A stretch of DNA of 64,000 nucleotides from Lactobacillus bombicola (GCF_900112665.1 NZ_FOMN01000004.1:1-64000), one strand, 5' to 3'. Positions 45,535 through 55,228 are shown, counted from the first letter of the stretch. Notes: generated by a model from the sequence alone, not told the origin. Made by a program: numbers and translations.

Positions 45535-46092
45535 ATGACCAATCACGTTGTTTTATATGAACCACTGATGCCAGCTAATACTGGTAATATTGCTCGAACT
45601 TGTGCCGGGGCTAATGCAGTGCTTGATTTAATTGAGCCACTTGGATTTCAATTTGATAATAAAAAAATGAAGCGAGCGGGGTTAGACTATTGGGACAAGG
45701 TTGATGTTCGTTTGCATGATGATTTAGATGCATTTTTACAAAAATTAGGACCAAACGATGAAATTTATCTTATTTCAAAATTTTCATCTAAAAATTATGC
45801 TGAGGTCGATTATACTGATTCAAATAAAAATTATTATTTTATTTTTGGTAAAGAAACAACGGGATTACCTGAAACCTTTATGCGTGAATACCAAGAAAGA
45901 AACTTACGCATTCCAATGTCCGATAATATTCGGTGCTATAATTTGGCTAATTCAGTTGCAATTGTTTTGCTTGAAGCGTTACGGCAACAAGGTTTTCCTA
46001 ACATGGAAATAACACATCATTATGCAAATGATAAGTTAAAAGATAATTATAATCGGCCACAACGTTATGAGCGCAATTTAAAGGGAGAGTAA
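45535..46092 (+). CDS. trmL: tRNA (cytidine/uridine-34 2'-O)-methyltransferase TrmL
   Basis: This SPOUT-class enzyme methylates the wobble ribose of tRNA-Leu. The 185-residue protein begins with the SAM-knot strand NHVVLYEPLMPANTGNIARTC and carries FIFGKETTGLPE and IPMSDNIRCYNLANSVAIVLLEALRQ, the C-terminal trefoil knot. AAGGAG precedes the ATG. The DUF1149 gene starts 2 bases after its stop. Confidence 0.93.
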   Translation: MTNHVVLYEPLMPANTGNIARTCAGANAVLDLIEPLGFQFDNKKMKRAGLDYWDKVDVRLHDDLDAFLQKLGPNDEIYLISKFSSKNYAEVDYTDSNKNYYFIFGKETTGLPETFMREYQERNLRIPMSDNIRCYNLANSVAIVLLEALRQQGFPNMEITHHYANDKLKDNYNRPQRYERNLKGE

Positions 46093-46094
46093 AA

Positions 46095-46487
46095 ATGGAT
46101 TATAGTAAAGAAACACCAATATTAGTTAAAAATTTTCACTACGATATCAATGAAGAATTACAAACTAAGAACCAAGTAAATTTTGGTTTGAAGGAAGTAG
46201 AAAAACAAAATGAGGACGGTTCAGTTGATGAGGGTAGGGAAGGAAAATATTTTGATGTAACTGTCATTTTTGAAGTTGCCCCTGCTCCGGGTCAATTTAC
46301 TGTTAGTGGGATGATTAGTCAAATTGTCCAAATTAAAGATTATTTTGGTGATGGGAGTGATTTAGCTAAGACAGATTATCAATTGCTAAGTCGACCTTTG
46401 ATCGAATATATTGAAACACTAACTTATGAAGTTACTCAAATTACACTCGATGAACCAGTTAATTTGAACTTCCAGGCCAATTTTTAA
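46095..46487 (+). CDS. DUF1149 family protein (SecB-like fold)
   Basis: The 130-residue acidic cytosolic protein matches DUF1149, a family in lactobacilli and streptococci with a SecB-like fold and no proven role. Strand-rich segments include YFDVTVIFEVAPAPGQFTVSGMISQIV, and the C-terminus is YEVTQITLDEPVNLNFQANF. It lies between trmL (2 bases) and ftsK (18 bases), so it is in an operon with them. Confidence 0.83.
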   Translation: MDYSKETPILVKNFHYDINEELQTKNQVNFGLKEVEKQNEDGSVDEGREGKYFDVTVIFEVAPAPGQFTVSGMISQIVQIKDYFGDGSDLAKTDYQLLSRPLIEYIETLTYEVTQITLDEPVNLNFQANF

Positions 46488-46505
46488 TGCTGATTAGGTG
46501 AAAAG

Positions 46506-48947
46506 ATGCCTAAGAAAAAAAGAAAAACAACTAAGGCACGTAAGAAGGTCCAGAAAACAGACATGACTTGGGCTATTGTGGGGCTCATTCAGCTGAGTAT
46601 TGCTATTACTGCTTTTACTAAATTTGGTAATTTAGGCAAGCAGGTTGCTAATTTTTTTCGTCTATTTGTAGGTGATTCTTATTTACTTATAGCAGGGATA
46701 TGCATTGTTTTCGGTTTGGTTATGCTGATTTATAATAGGCCAATGCATTTTAAATTTAAAAGAAGTTGTGGCCTGTTTTTAGCAATTCTGGGTTTTTTAC
46801 TGGTGCAAAGTAGTAATTATTTTGCGCATGAATTGGTCAATAATGCTTTTATGAATGTTTTTTGGTATGAGATGCAGGCAGAGTTTATGCGTGTTTCAAT
46901 TACCAAATCTGTTGGTGGAGGCATAATTGGAGCAATGTGTTACCAATTTCTTTATCCGCTTTTTGGGCACATTGGAATAAAAATCATTGCAATTTTATTC
47001 ATTCCAATTGGAATTTTAATGTTTTTTGATATTAAATTTGCGGATATTATCCGAAAGTTTCAGCTTTTTAGTCAACTCTTTATCAGTAAAAATAAAGAAG
47101 CAAGTTCTAAAATAAAAAATCAATATAATATTATCCGCACTAAGCAAGTAGAAAGACGAGAAAATAAAAAAGTACAAGATTTAGCCGATCCTTTAGCTGA
47201 AGAGCCATTGGAGTTCCCGAATGTGACTGATTTTAATGAGCAAACAGAAAAAAATGATGATAGTCAAAATGACGATGAAACTGAAATAAGTGAATCTTCT
47301 GCGACTGCTGAATCAAATTCTGCTATCGAAGAAGAAAAATTTGAACCACCAATTCAAATTGCAAGTGAAAATGATGAAAAGGCAAATTCTCCTCTAGAAG
47401 AAACTGATTTGCCGCGACCGCATTCTTTCGTTGCTGAAGATCAGAAATTACAACGAGAAATAAGCAATGTTGAACATGTTGCTTCAAGGCAAACTAAGCA
47501 AATAAAGCAAAAATACCAAAAGCCACCGCTATCGCTACTTGATGCAGTTAAGAATATTGATCAAAGTTCAGATAAAGCATTAATCAGAAAAAATACGCAA
47601 ACTTTACAGACAACTTTTAAAAGTTTTGGCGTAAATGTAATTATTAAAAAGGCGATTTTGGGCCCTACCATTACCCGATACGAAGTTCAACCAGCGGTGG
47701 GAGTAAAAGTAAGTCGTATAGTTAATTTGGCGGATGATTTAGCCTTGGCTCTTGCTGCTAAGGATATTAGAATTGAGGCTCCAATTCCGGGGAAGCCTTT
47801 TATTGGTATTGAAGTTCCTAATAGGACTAATAGTGTGGTGGCGTTCAAGGATGTAATGCAAAATCAAGATAAAAAAGCACAAGCTGATCCAATGGAAGTT
47901 CCGCTGGGAAAAGATGTTACTGGCCAAATAATTTCGGCTAATTTAGCAAAAATGCCCCATTTATTGATTGCTGGTTCAACTGGATCAGGTAAATCAGTAG
48001 CCATTAATACTATTTTAACTAGCATTTTAATGAAAGCTAATCCTGATCAAGTCAAGCTTATCTTGATTGATCCTAAAATGGTTGAATTATCAGTTTATAG
48101 TGGTGTACCTCATTTATCAATTCCGGTTGTAACTGACCCTAAATTAGCAGCAAATGCTTTAAATAAAGCTGTTAAAGAGATGGAGCGGCGTTACAAGTTA
48201 TTTGCAGCAAGTGGGGCCCGCAATATGGGTGAATTTAACGAAAAGGTTCGTATAAATAATCAAGATAAGGCCAATCCAGTGATGAATCCTTTACCGTATA
48301 TCTTAGTTGTTGTGGATGAGCTAAGCGACTTAATGATGGTTGGAGGACATGATGTTGAAGGGGCAATTGTCCGTTTAGGACAGATGGCTAGAGCAGCCGG
48401 TATTCATATGATTTTAGCTACGCAACGTCCCAGTGTTGATGTTATTACTGGACTAATTAAGGCTAATGTACCTTCACGAATTTCTTTTGCTGTCTCCAGT
48501 GGGATAGATTCGCGAACAATTCTCGATCAAACTGGAGCTGACAAATTGCTAGGGCGAGGCGATATGCTGTATATGCCAGTAGGAGCTGCTAAGCCTGAAC
48601 GAATTCAGGGAGCATATGTATCTTCGCATGAAGTAGAAAAAGTGATTGCTTGGGTTAAGGAGCAACAGCAACCTGAATATGATCAAGAACTAATCCCTAA
48701 AAAAGGAGAAGAAATGACCGAAAATGCTGCTGATGAACCGGTAGATGAATTATACGATCAAGCAGTTGACATGGTTCAGCGGCAGCAAGCGGCCAGTGTA
48801 TCAATGTTACAAAGACGTTTTCGAATCGGATATAATCGAGCGGCACGAATTGTGGACGAAATGGAAGCAAGAGGAGTAGTCGGTCCATCAGAAGGATCTA
48901 AACCGCGTCAGGTACTTGTTAAACCTACAAAAGATCAAACAAAATAG
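46506..48947 (+). CDS. ftsK: DNA translocase FtsK/SpoIIIE
   Basis: It pumps chromosome termini through the closing septum. The 813-residue protein has four N-terminal membrane helices (to about residue 180), a charged linker (about 195-330), and the RecA-like motor with Walker A GSTGSGKS and Walker B YILVVVDELSDLMM, then a winged-helix gamma domain (residues 738-800, MLQRRFRIGYNRAARIVDEME) that reads KOPS-like sites. The start follows TAGGTGA. It is monocistronic or last in the trmL unit. Confidence 0.94.
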   Translation: MPKKKRKTTKARKKVQKTDMTWAIVGLIQLSIAITAFTKFGNLGKQVANFFRLFVGDSYLLIAGICIVFGLVMLIYNRPMHFKFKRSCGLFLAILGFLLVQSSNYFAHELVNNAFMNVFWYEMQAEFMRVSITKSVGGGIIGAMCYQFLYPLFGHIGIKIIAILFIPIGILMFFDIKFADIIRKFQLFSQLFISKNKEASSKIKNQYNIIRTKQVERRENKKVQDLADPLAEEPLEFPNVTDFNEQTEKNDDSQNDDETEISESSATAESNSAIEEEKFEPPIQIASENDEKANSPLEETDLPRPHSFVAEDQKLQREISNVEHVASRQTKQIKQKYQKPPLSLLDAVKNIDQSSDKALIRKNTQTLQTTFKSFGVNVIIKKAILGPTITRYEVQPAVGVKVSRIVNLADDLALALAAKDIRIEAPIPGKPFIGIEVPNRTNSVVAFKDVMQNQDKKAQADPMEVPLGKDVTGQIISANLAKMPHLLIAGSTGSGKSVAINTILTSILMKANPDQVKLILIDPKMVELSVYSGVPHLSIPVVTDPKLAANALNKAVKEMERRYKLFAASGARNMGEFNEKVRINNQDKANPVMNPLPYILVVVDELSDLMMVGGHDVEGAIVRLGQMARAAGIHMILATQRPSVDVITGLIKANVPSRISFAVSSGIDSRTILDQTGADKLLGRGDMLYMPVGAAKPERIQGAYVSSHEVEKVIAWVKEQQQPEYDQELIPKKGEEMTENAADEPVDELYDQAVDMVQRQQAASVSMLQRRFRIGYNRAARIVDEMEARGVVGPSEGSKPRQVLVKPTKDQTK

Positions 48948-49107
48948 TAATTTTTAAGAAAGTTTAGCATGTCACAATTTTGCTTAGTTTTATTTAAATT
49001 CATGGTAAAATTAAAGATGTTGTGTGCAATTATAGTAGAAATGTAGCAAGTGCGGTATAATTGCATTGCTGTTTTTGATTGATAGTTTATCAAAAGGAAT
49101 GTTTTAT

Positions 49108-49836
49108 TTGAAACGAGCAATCGTATTTGGTGCCACGGGTGGAATTGGACAAGCTATTTGTACTGACTTAGCTAATAGCGGCTGGTCGCTTTATCTTCAC
49201 TATAATCAAGATGAGCAAAAGGCATCTAATATGGTGCAAAGATATAGTCAGCTTTATCCTCAACAAGATTTTATTCCAATCAAATTGAGTTTTTTGACAG
49301 ATAATAAAGGTTTAATGGAGTTTGTTAATAGTTTATTACCTATTAATGCTGTTGTTTTTTCTCAGGGCATTACGGATTACACTTTTCTGAGTGACCAAGA
49401 TCTGAATAAAATTGATCAACTTGTACAAGTTAATTTGAACACACCAATTAAATTGACAAGTTTACTTGAATCATTACTGATAAAAAATGATTTTAGCCGT
49501 ATTGTATATCTTGGTTCTGTTTATGGTGGAAATGGTAGTGCACTAGAAGCAGTATATAGTTCAACTAAAGCTGGATTGTCGCGTTTTGCACAAAGTTATG
49601 CGCGAGAAGTGGCATCAGCAAATTTGACAGTTAATGTTATTGCTCCTGGGGCAGTAGATACGAAGATGAATGCGTTACTTTCATCTGAAACTATGGTAGA
49701 AGTTAAGGAAGAAATTCCGTTGGGTCGCTTAGCAAAGAGTACGGATATTTCTTACTGGGTCAGAACCTTGCTTGATCCGAATGCGAATTATTTAACGGGA
49801 CAAACAATTTATGTCAGTGGGGGCTGGCTTATATAA
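49108..49836 (+). CDS. ymfI: SDR-family reductase, YmfI-like (EF-P 5-aminopentanone reductase)
   Basis: The 242-residue short-chain dehydrogenase has the NADPH loop FGATGGIGQAI at its start, catalytic Ser in GSVYG and the YxxxK pair in YSSTKAG. Its place just before the RodZ-like gene and pgsA matches B. subtilis ymfI, which reduces the 5-aminopentanone modification on elongation factor P. I start at TTG 49108, nine bases from AAGGA; ATG 49099 touches that site. The peptidase genes ymfF and ymfH that usually precede it are missing. Confidence 0.82.
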   Translation: MKRAIVFGATGGIGQAICTDLANSGWSLYLHYNQDEQKASNMVQRYSQLYPQQDFIPIKLSFLTDNKGLMEFVNSLLPINAVVFSQGITDYTFLSDQDLNKIDQLVQVNLNTPIKLTSLLESLLIKNDFSRIVYLGSVYGGNGSALEAVYSSTKAGLSRFAQSYAREVASANLTVNVIAPGAVDTKMNALLSSETMVEVKEEIPLGRLAKSTDISYWVRTLLDPNANYLTGQTIYVSGGWLI

Positions 49837-49904
49837 ATAAAAATTAATAGTTAGTAGTATATGTTATACTCAATGTATAAAATAAAGAATTTAAAGAGGT
49901 AACT

Positions 49905-50990
49905 ATGGCGGATATCGGAGACAAATTACGCAGTGCCAGAGAGGCAAAAGGACTTTCAATTGAAGATGTTGAAAAAGCAACTAAGATTCAAGGTAGATAT
50001 CTAACGGCAATTGAGCAAAATGATTTTGATAAGCTACCAGGTGACTTTTATGTACGTGCCTTTATTAGACAATATGCTCAAGTAGTCGGATTAGATGGTA
50101 AAAAATTACTTAATGAATATCACCAAGAAATACCACAAGCTGAACCTGATGAGTATGTTGAAGAATCTATCGATAATAAAAGTGAAGAAGTAAGTAAGAC
50201 TACTAACAGTAAAAAAAAGCTCTGGAAAGATTATCTTCCGCGAATTATTATTATTTTAGGAATCGTAGTAGTTGTGCTAGTGTGCTATATGGTATATGCT
50301 CACTTTTCATCAGCAGGAAATCAGAATAATAATTCTGCTAACGATGTATCGGTTTCATCAGAAAATACTAGCAGACCAAAAAAAGTTAAAAAGGCTAAAC
50401 CCAACCTAGTCAAAGTTAGGGAATTAGCTGTAAACCAATATGAAATTACTGGTTTAAAGAAGAATCGTAATATAGTAGTTCGAGCAGGTAATCAAGTAAC
50501 AACGATTTCGGTTGCAATGAATGGTGTGAATCAAGGTGCCCAGACCTTGACTGCAGGACAAAAACATACAGTGCGTATACCTGAAAGTGCCCAAACAGTA
50601 GTTGTTACTTTTAGCAATGCTCTTGGAACGACCGTTTCAGTTGGTGGCAAAAAAGTACCTTATAATGGCCAAAGTGCAGGACTATCACTAACCCTATTTA
50701 TTGGTAAGCATCACCAAGTTCAAACAAATGGTGAGGTAAATCAAAATAACAATACAGGGAATGCTAATACTGGTACTACCCAAAACCAGCGTACTGAAAC
50801 TGAGCAAAATCAAGACCACCATCAGACCAATAATACTGAAAATAACAGCACCACTGCCAATAATCAATCTACTGGACAGCAAACTAACGGTCAGGTAAAC
50901 CATGATAATCAAACCGGTACTACTGATCATCATCAAGCTAATAATAACTCAAGCAGTTCGTCTGATAACCAAAGTGGCAGCAGTAACTAA
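49905..50990 (+). CDS. RodZ-like helix-turn-helix membrane protein (YmfM)
   Basis: The 361-residue protein has a cytoplasmic RodZ helix-turn-helix (residues 5-70, LRSAREAKGLSIEDVEKATK), one membrane helix at about 109-130, an extracellular DUF4115 domain (about 155-265) and a very long low-complexity tail (about 268-361) of N, Q, T, S, G and H. RodZ links the elongation machinery to cell shape. The tail is unusual in length for the family and probably spans the wall. pgsA starts 29 bases after the stop, behind AGGAGG. Confidence 0.88.
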   Translation: MADIGDKLRSAREAKGLSIEDVEKATKIQGRYLTAIEQNDFDKLPGDFYVRAFIRQYAQVVGLDGKKLLNEYHQEIPQAEPDEYVEESIDNKSEEVSKTTNSKKKLWKDYLPRIIIILGIVVVVLVCYMVYAHFSSAGNQNNNSANDVSVSSENTSRPKKVKKAKPNLVKVRELAVNQYEITGLKKNRNIVVRAGNQVTTISVAMNGVNQGAQTLTAGQKHTVRIPESAQTVVVTFSNALGTTVSVGGKKVPYNGQSAGLSLTLFIGKHHQVQTNGEVNQNNNTGNANTGTTQNQRTETEQNQDHHQTNNTENNSTTANNQSTGQQTNGQVNHDNQTGTTDHHQANNNSSSSSDNQSGSSN

Positions 50991-51019
50991 TTACTGTATT
51001 TTAGGAGGAAAATTTAAGA

Positions 51020-51580
51020 ATGAATTTACCCAATAAGTTGACGGTGTTTAGAATATTTCTAATACCGGTATTTATGTTAATTGTTATCTTTGGCGGAGAT
51101 GCAAGTTTTAAAGTAGCAGGTAGTACTGTTTACTGGAATTTAGTTATTGCAGCGATAGTTTTTGCAGTAGCATCAGCTACTGACTGGTTTGACGGTCATC
51201 TTGCTCGCTCACGCAATTTAGTAACCAATTTTGGTAAATTTGCGGATCCATTAGCAGATAAGATGTTAACTATGACTGCTTTTGTTATGTTAATTTCATT
51301 AAAATTAGCACCAGCTTGGATTGTGGCAATTATTGTCTGTCGTGAGTTAGCAGTTACTGGGTTACGGCTGATTTTAGCTGAAAATAAAGGTCAAGTAATG
51401 GCAGCTGAGATGCCGGGAAAGATTAAGACAACTTGTCAGATGCTGTCGATTATTTTCTTATTAATTGGTGATATTTATCATATTGGAACAGTTTTACTCT
51501 ATCTTGCTTTGATTTTTACAATATATTCTGGCTATGATTATTTTCGTAGTTCTTGGAATATCTTCAAAGGTTCAATGTAG
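51020..51580 (+). CDS. pgsA: CDP-diacylglycerol-glycerol-3-phosphate 3-phosphatidyltransferase
   Basis: It makes phosphatidylglycerol phosphate, the precursor of anionic phospholipids and lipoteichoic acid anchors. The 186-residue membrane protein shows the complete CDP-alcohol transferase motif in DWFDGHLARSRNL to GKFADPLADK, with all three catalytic aspartates. It follows the RodZ-like gene, as in other Firmicutes, but recA and cinA do not follow; a terminator and an opuC operon come next. Confidence 0.93.
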   Translation: MNLPNKLTVFRIFLIPVFMLIVIFGGDASFKVAGSTVYWNLVIAAIVFAVASATDWFDGHLARSRNLVTNFGKFADPLADKMLTMTAFVMLISLKLAPAWIVAIIVCRELAVTGLRLILAENKGQVMAAEMPGKIKTTCQMLSIIFLLIGDIYHIGTVLLYLALIFTIYSGYDYFRSSWNIFKGSM

Positions 51581-51592
51581 TTTTAAATATTT

Positions 51593-51619
51593 AAAAACAC
51601 TAACAATGTTAGTGTTTTT
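51593..51619 (+). terminator. Rho-independent terminator after pgsA
   Basis: Twelve-base arms (AAAAACACTAAC and complement) with an AAT loop, ending in Ts. Confidence 0.9.
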
Positions 51620-51726
51620 TATTTTAGTTTTATAATTTGAAAAATATGTAATAGTATATTATTGCCCGTCTTTAATTATGTTGATAGGATTGAACTATAA
51701 TACTATTGAAAAAAGGGGGAAATATT

Positions 51727-52905
51727 ATGGTACAAAATATACCGATGGTTGAATTTAAGAATGTAACAAAGCTATATCCTAAAATGAGCAAACCAGCTGT
51801 TGACAACATTAACTTCAAAATAAATAAGGGTGAATTTTGCTGTCTAATTGGAACCTCTGGCTCGGGTAAAACAACACTAATGCGAATGATTAATCAGATG
51901 AATAGTGTAACTAAGGGAAAGGTTTTAATTAAAGGGAAAAATGTTAAAGAATTTAATCCTGTTTTTTTAAGACGACATATTGGATATGTGATTCAGAGTA
52001 ATGGCTTAATGCCTCATATGACGATTCGACAAAATATTGCTCTGGTACCAAAATTATTAAAATGGCCAAAGAAAAAAATAGCTGTTGCTGTAAATAAGTT
52101 AATAGAATTAGCTCAGTTACCTAAATCATATTTAGATCGCTATCCTAATGAATTATCTGGTGGTCAGCAGCAGCGAGTAGGTGTCATTAGAGCTTTAGCT
52201 GCAAATCAAAACTTGATTTTAATGGATGAGCCATTTGGTGCATTAGATCCGATTACGCGTGAAAGTTTGCAGACTTTAGTGAAAAATTTACAATCCAAGT
52301 TAGGTAAAACAATAGTGTTTGTTACACATGATATGGATGAAGCCCTAAAGCTTGCTACTAAAATAGTTGTTTTACACGGGGGTCATTTAATTCAGGTTGG
52401 CTCACCAGATGAAATTTTGCACTATCCCAAAAATAAATTTGTAGAAAATTTGATTGGTGAAAAGCGCCTTTCTGAAGCAAAATATGAAACTGTTAAAGTA
52501 AAAAACGTGATGCTCACTGATCCCGTCAAAATTAATCAAACGGCTTCTTTAACGACTGCATTAGCAATGATGAAGGAACATCGAGTTGATACGCTGTTAG
52601 TTGTTGATCTCGAAAATCACTTTAAAGGATATATTTCAATTAATGAGTTACAGAAAAAATATAACCAAGCTAATAAGATTAGTGAAATTTTATTAACTAA
52701 AATTCCAGTCCTAAGACCAGATGAATATTTACGTGATAATTTTAGTCGAATTTTAAGCCGCGCTGGACAATATATTCCGGTTGTTGACGATAATGAAAGA
52801 TTAGTAGGTATAGTAACTCGTTCTAGCCTGGTTAATGTAATTTATGAAAAAATATGGGGTGATAAAACAGCTTTAATTAAAAAATCAGAAAAAGAGGTAA
52901 AATAA
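51727..52905 (+). CDS. opuCA: Osmolyte ABC importer ATPase (OpuCA-type)
   Basis: It powers uptake of glycine betaine, carnitine or choline. The 392-residue protein has an ABC domain (Walker A GTSGSGKTT, signature LSGGQQQRVGV, Walker B LILMDEPFGALD) followed by tandem CBS domains (about residues 255-380) that sense ionic strength in OpuA/OpuC systems. GGGGG precedes ATG 51727. Its stop overlaps the next gene's ATG, starting a four-gene operon. Confidence 0.92.
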   Translation: MVQNIPMVEFKNVTKLYPKMSKPAVDNINFKINKGEFCCLIGTSGSGKTTLMRMINQMNSVTKGKVLIKGKNVKEFNPVFLRRHIGYVIQSNGLMPHMTIRQNIALVPKLLKWPKKKIAVAVNKLIELAQLPKSYLDRYPNELSGGQQQRVGVIRALAANQNLILMDEPFGALDPITRESLQTLVKNLQSKLGKTIVFVTHDMDEALKLATKIVVLHGGHLIQVGSPDEILHYPKNKFVENLIGEKRLSEAKYETVKVKNVMLTDPVKINQTASLTTALAMMKEHRVDTLLVVDLENHFKGYISINELQKKYNQANKISEILLTKIPVLRPDEYLRDNFSRILSRAGQYIPVVDDNERLVGIVTRSSLVNVIYEKIWGDKTALIKKSEKEVK

Positions 52906-53528
52906 TGGTTGCTTTTTTAGCTCAACATGGATTAGAGTTAATTGTTAAAACTTGGCAGCAAATTTATATAGCGACTATTTCATTATCCTTAGGAATTATT
53001 GTAGCAATTCCGTTAAGTGTTTTTTTACTAAAAATTCCGCAAATTGCGAAAATAATAATTTCGATTACGAGCATTTTGCAAACTATTCCAGCTCTTGCAT
53101 TATTAGCAATGATGATTCCATTATTTGGAGTAGGACGTTTGCCAGCAATTATTGCACTTTTTTTGTATAGTTTAATGCCAATTTTGCGTAACACTTATGT
53201 GGGACTAACCAATGTGGATACTAATATTATCGATTCTGCTCGTGGTCTTGGCATGACCAAAATACAATTGATTACTAAAGTAAGGCTCCCTTTAGCAATG
53301 CCGGTAATTATGGCTGGAATTCGTTTAGCTGCAATTTATATAATTGCTTGGGCAACATTGGCTTCCTATATTGGAGCTGGAGGATTAGGCGATTTTATTT
53401 TTAGTGGTCTTAGTCTTTATCAACCTGATTTAATTCTTGGTGGCACCCTCCCAGTAATTGCTTTAGCACTATTAACAGATTTTTTACTTAGTTTACTAGA
53501 GAAAAAAATTATTCCTAAAGGTATGTAG
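52905..53528 (+). CDS. opuCB: Osmolyte ABC importer permease (OpuCB-type)
   Basis: The 207-residue membrane protein has five or six helices and the binding-protein-dependent permease loop RGLGMTKIQLITKVRLPLAMPVI, which docks on the ATPase. It overlaps opuCA by one base and is followed 12 bases later by the binding protein. Confidence 0.92.
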   Translation: MVAFLAQHGLELIVKTWQQIYIATISLSLGIIVAIPLSVFLLKIPQIAKIIISITSILQTIPALALLAMMIPLFGVGRLPAIIALFLYSLMPILRNTYVGLTNVDTNIIDSARGLGMTKIQLITKVRLPLAMPVIMAGIRLAAIYIIAWATLASYIGAGGLGDFIFSGLSLYQPDLILGGTLPVIALALLTDFLLSLLEKKIIPKGM

Positions 53529-53540
53529 GGAGGCTTAGTA

Positions 53541-54470
53541 ATGAAAAGACGAGCAAAAATATTAATTTCTACCATCACATTTATGACCATGATAGCTACT
53601 TGTGCGTGTGGACTAGTTGATAATCAACCTAGTAGCAATCAAATTAGAGTAACTGCCTTAACAACAACTGAATCTCAAATTGTTGCTAACATAATTGTTC
53701 AACTAATTGAACATGAAACGCCATATCGAGCTTCCATTGTTAATAATTTAGGGTCAGCCCCAATGCAGCATCAAGCATTGTATCGTCATGATGCTGATAT
53801 CCAAGCGGTTGCCTATGATGGGGGTGAATTGACTGCTAATTTACATCTAACTCCAATTAAAAATGCAAAAAGAGCCAATCAAACAGTGCGAAGTGAGGCG
53901 AAAAAAAGGTGGGATCAAACATATCTTCCTACTTACGGCTTTGCCAATAATTATGCCTTTATGGTGAAAAAAAGTGCACAAAAAAAATATAATTTATATA
54001 AAATTTCTGACTTAAAACAATGGCAAAATAAATTTTCATTTGGAGTTGCTTCGGAATGGATTAATGCGCCAGGAGTTGGTTATAGGCATTTTAAACAAGC
54101 GTATCATATGGCTTTTACCAAAATTGAGCCAATGAATATTGGTCTGGTTTATTCCGCCCTAAAAAGTGGTAAAGTGAATGTGATTTTAGGTTATTCTACA
54201 GATGGGCGAATTGATAGCTATCGATTAAAATTATTAAAGGATAATAAGCATTTTTTTCCGCCATATAATTGCGGCATGTTAATTAATAATTATTTATTAC
54301 GTAATCATCCCGACCTTAAGCCGCTTTTGATGAGATTAGTGGGGAATATTAGTATTCATGACATACGAAGAATGAATTTTGAAGTAGATGATAGATTACT
54401 AGAACCCTCTACCGTGGCTCATCAATTTTTGGTAAAACATAATTTTTTTAGGGGTAAAAATAATGGCTAA
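53541..54470 (+). CDS. opuCC: Osmolyte-binding lipoprotein (OpuCC-type)
   Basis: The 309-residue extracellular protein has a lipoprotein signal peptide with the modified cysteine most likely at residue 21 or 23 (IATCACG). The body matches OpuBC/OpuCC binding proteins, with aromatic residues near YLPTYGFANNYAFMVKK and GYSTDGRIDSYRLKLLKDNKHFFPPYN that bind quaternary amines. GGGAGG precedes the ATG. The last permease gene overlaps its end by 8 bases. Confidence 0.92.
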   Translation: MKRRAKILISTITFMTMIATCACGLVDNQPSSNQIRVTALTTTESQIVANIIVQLIEHETPYRASIVNNLGSAPMQHQALYRHDADIQAVAYDGGELTANLHLTPIKNAKRANQTVRSEAKKRWDQTYLPTYGFANNYAFMVKKSAQKKYNLYKISDLKQWQNKFSFGVASEWINAPGVGYRHFKQAYHMAFTKIEPMNIGLVYSALKSGKVNVILGYSTDGRIDSYRLKLLKDNKHFFPPYNCGMLINNYLLRNHPDLKPLLMRLVGNISIHDIRRMNFEVDDRLLEPSTVAHQFLVKHNFFRGKNNG

Positions 54471-55122
54471 TTTAACTTTATGGCAACAATTTATTTATTA
54501 TTATCAACATAATGGCAATTATATACTTAGTCAATTTAATCGTACTTTTTTAATGTCAGTTTATGGTGTATTGTTTGCAGCAATTATTGGTATTCCGCTG
54601 GGAATTGTGATTGCCGGTAATACACATTTGGGAAGTTTCGTGCTTGAATTTGCTAATTTCATTCAGACAATCCCCTCACTTGCTCTTTTGTCAATCGTAA
54701 TGATTGGAATGGGTTTGGGAGTAAAAACAGTTGTTTTTACTGTTACGCTATATTCATTGTTACCAATTATTAAAAATACATATACTGGTATGTGCAGTGT
54801 TGATAAAAATATTATTGATTCAGGTAAAGGTATGGGAATGACTAAGCTACAATTACTTTATTTGGTTCGGTTACCTTTATCAATTTCAGTAATTGTAGCC
54901 GGTTTAAAAAATGCTTTAGTAATAGCAATTGGAATTACTTCAATTGGTTCTTTTGTTGGTGCCGGTGGATTAGGCGATATTATTATTCGTGGTACTAATG
55001 CAACTAGCGGCAACGCAATAATTTTAGCTGGGGCATTTCCCACTGCATTAATGGCAGTATTAGTTGATCTATTGCTTAACTTGGTTCAAAATTGGGTACA
55101 ACCTAAAGGATTAAAAAAATAA
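54463..55122 (+). CDS. opuCD: Osmolyte ABC importer permease (OpuCD-type)
   Basis: The 219-residue permease has about six helices and the docking loop GKGMGMTKLQLLYLVRLPLSISVI. It is the second permease of the OpuC importer and overlaps the binding-protein gene by 8 bases. No good terminator is visible before the recA promoter region. Confidence 0.92.
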   Translation: MANLTLWQQFIYYYQHNGNYILSQFNRTFLMSVYGVLFAAIIGIPLGIVIAGNTHLGSFVLEFANFIQTIPSLALLSIVMIGMGLGVKTVVFTVTLYSLLPIIKNTYTGMCSVDKNIIDSGKGMGMTKLQLLYLVRLPLSISVIVAGLKNALVIAIGITSIGSFVGAGGLGDIIIRGTNATSGNAIILAGAFPTALMAVLVDLLLNLVQNWVQPKGLKK

Positions 55123-55175
55123 ATCAAAAAATATGGGTTATTTTTGCATATATATTAGTAGGGCTTAAGCTTATT

Positions 55176-55189
55176 TAAACATTTGTTCG
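55176..55189 (+). promoter_or_regulatory. Putative LexA (SOS) box upstream of recA
   Basis: TAAACATTTGTTCG matches 11 of 14 positions of the Gram-positive SOS box CGAACATATGTTCG. It lies just upstream of the recA -35 element and would let LexA control recA. Confidence 0.6.
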
Positions 55190-55198
55190 CTATATTTC

Positions 55199-55228
55199 TT
55201 GCAAATATATCTTCAAGCAAAGTATAAT
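55199..55228 (+). promoter_or_regulatory. Putative recA promoter
   Basis: TTGCAA (55199-55204) and TATAAT (55223-55228) have an 18-base spacer, 45 bases before the recA start. Confidence 0.65.
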
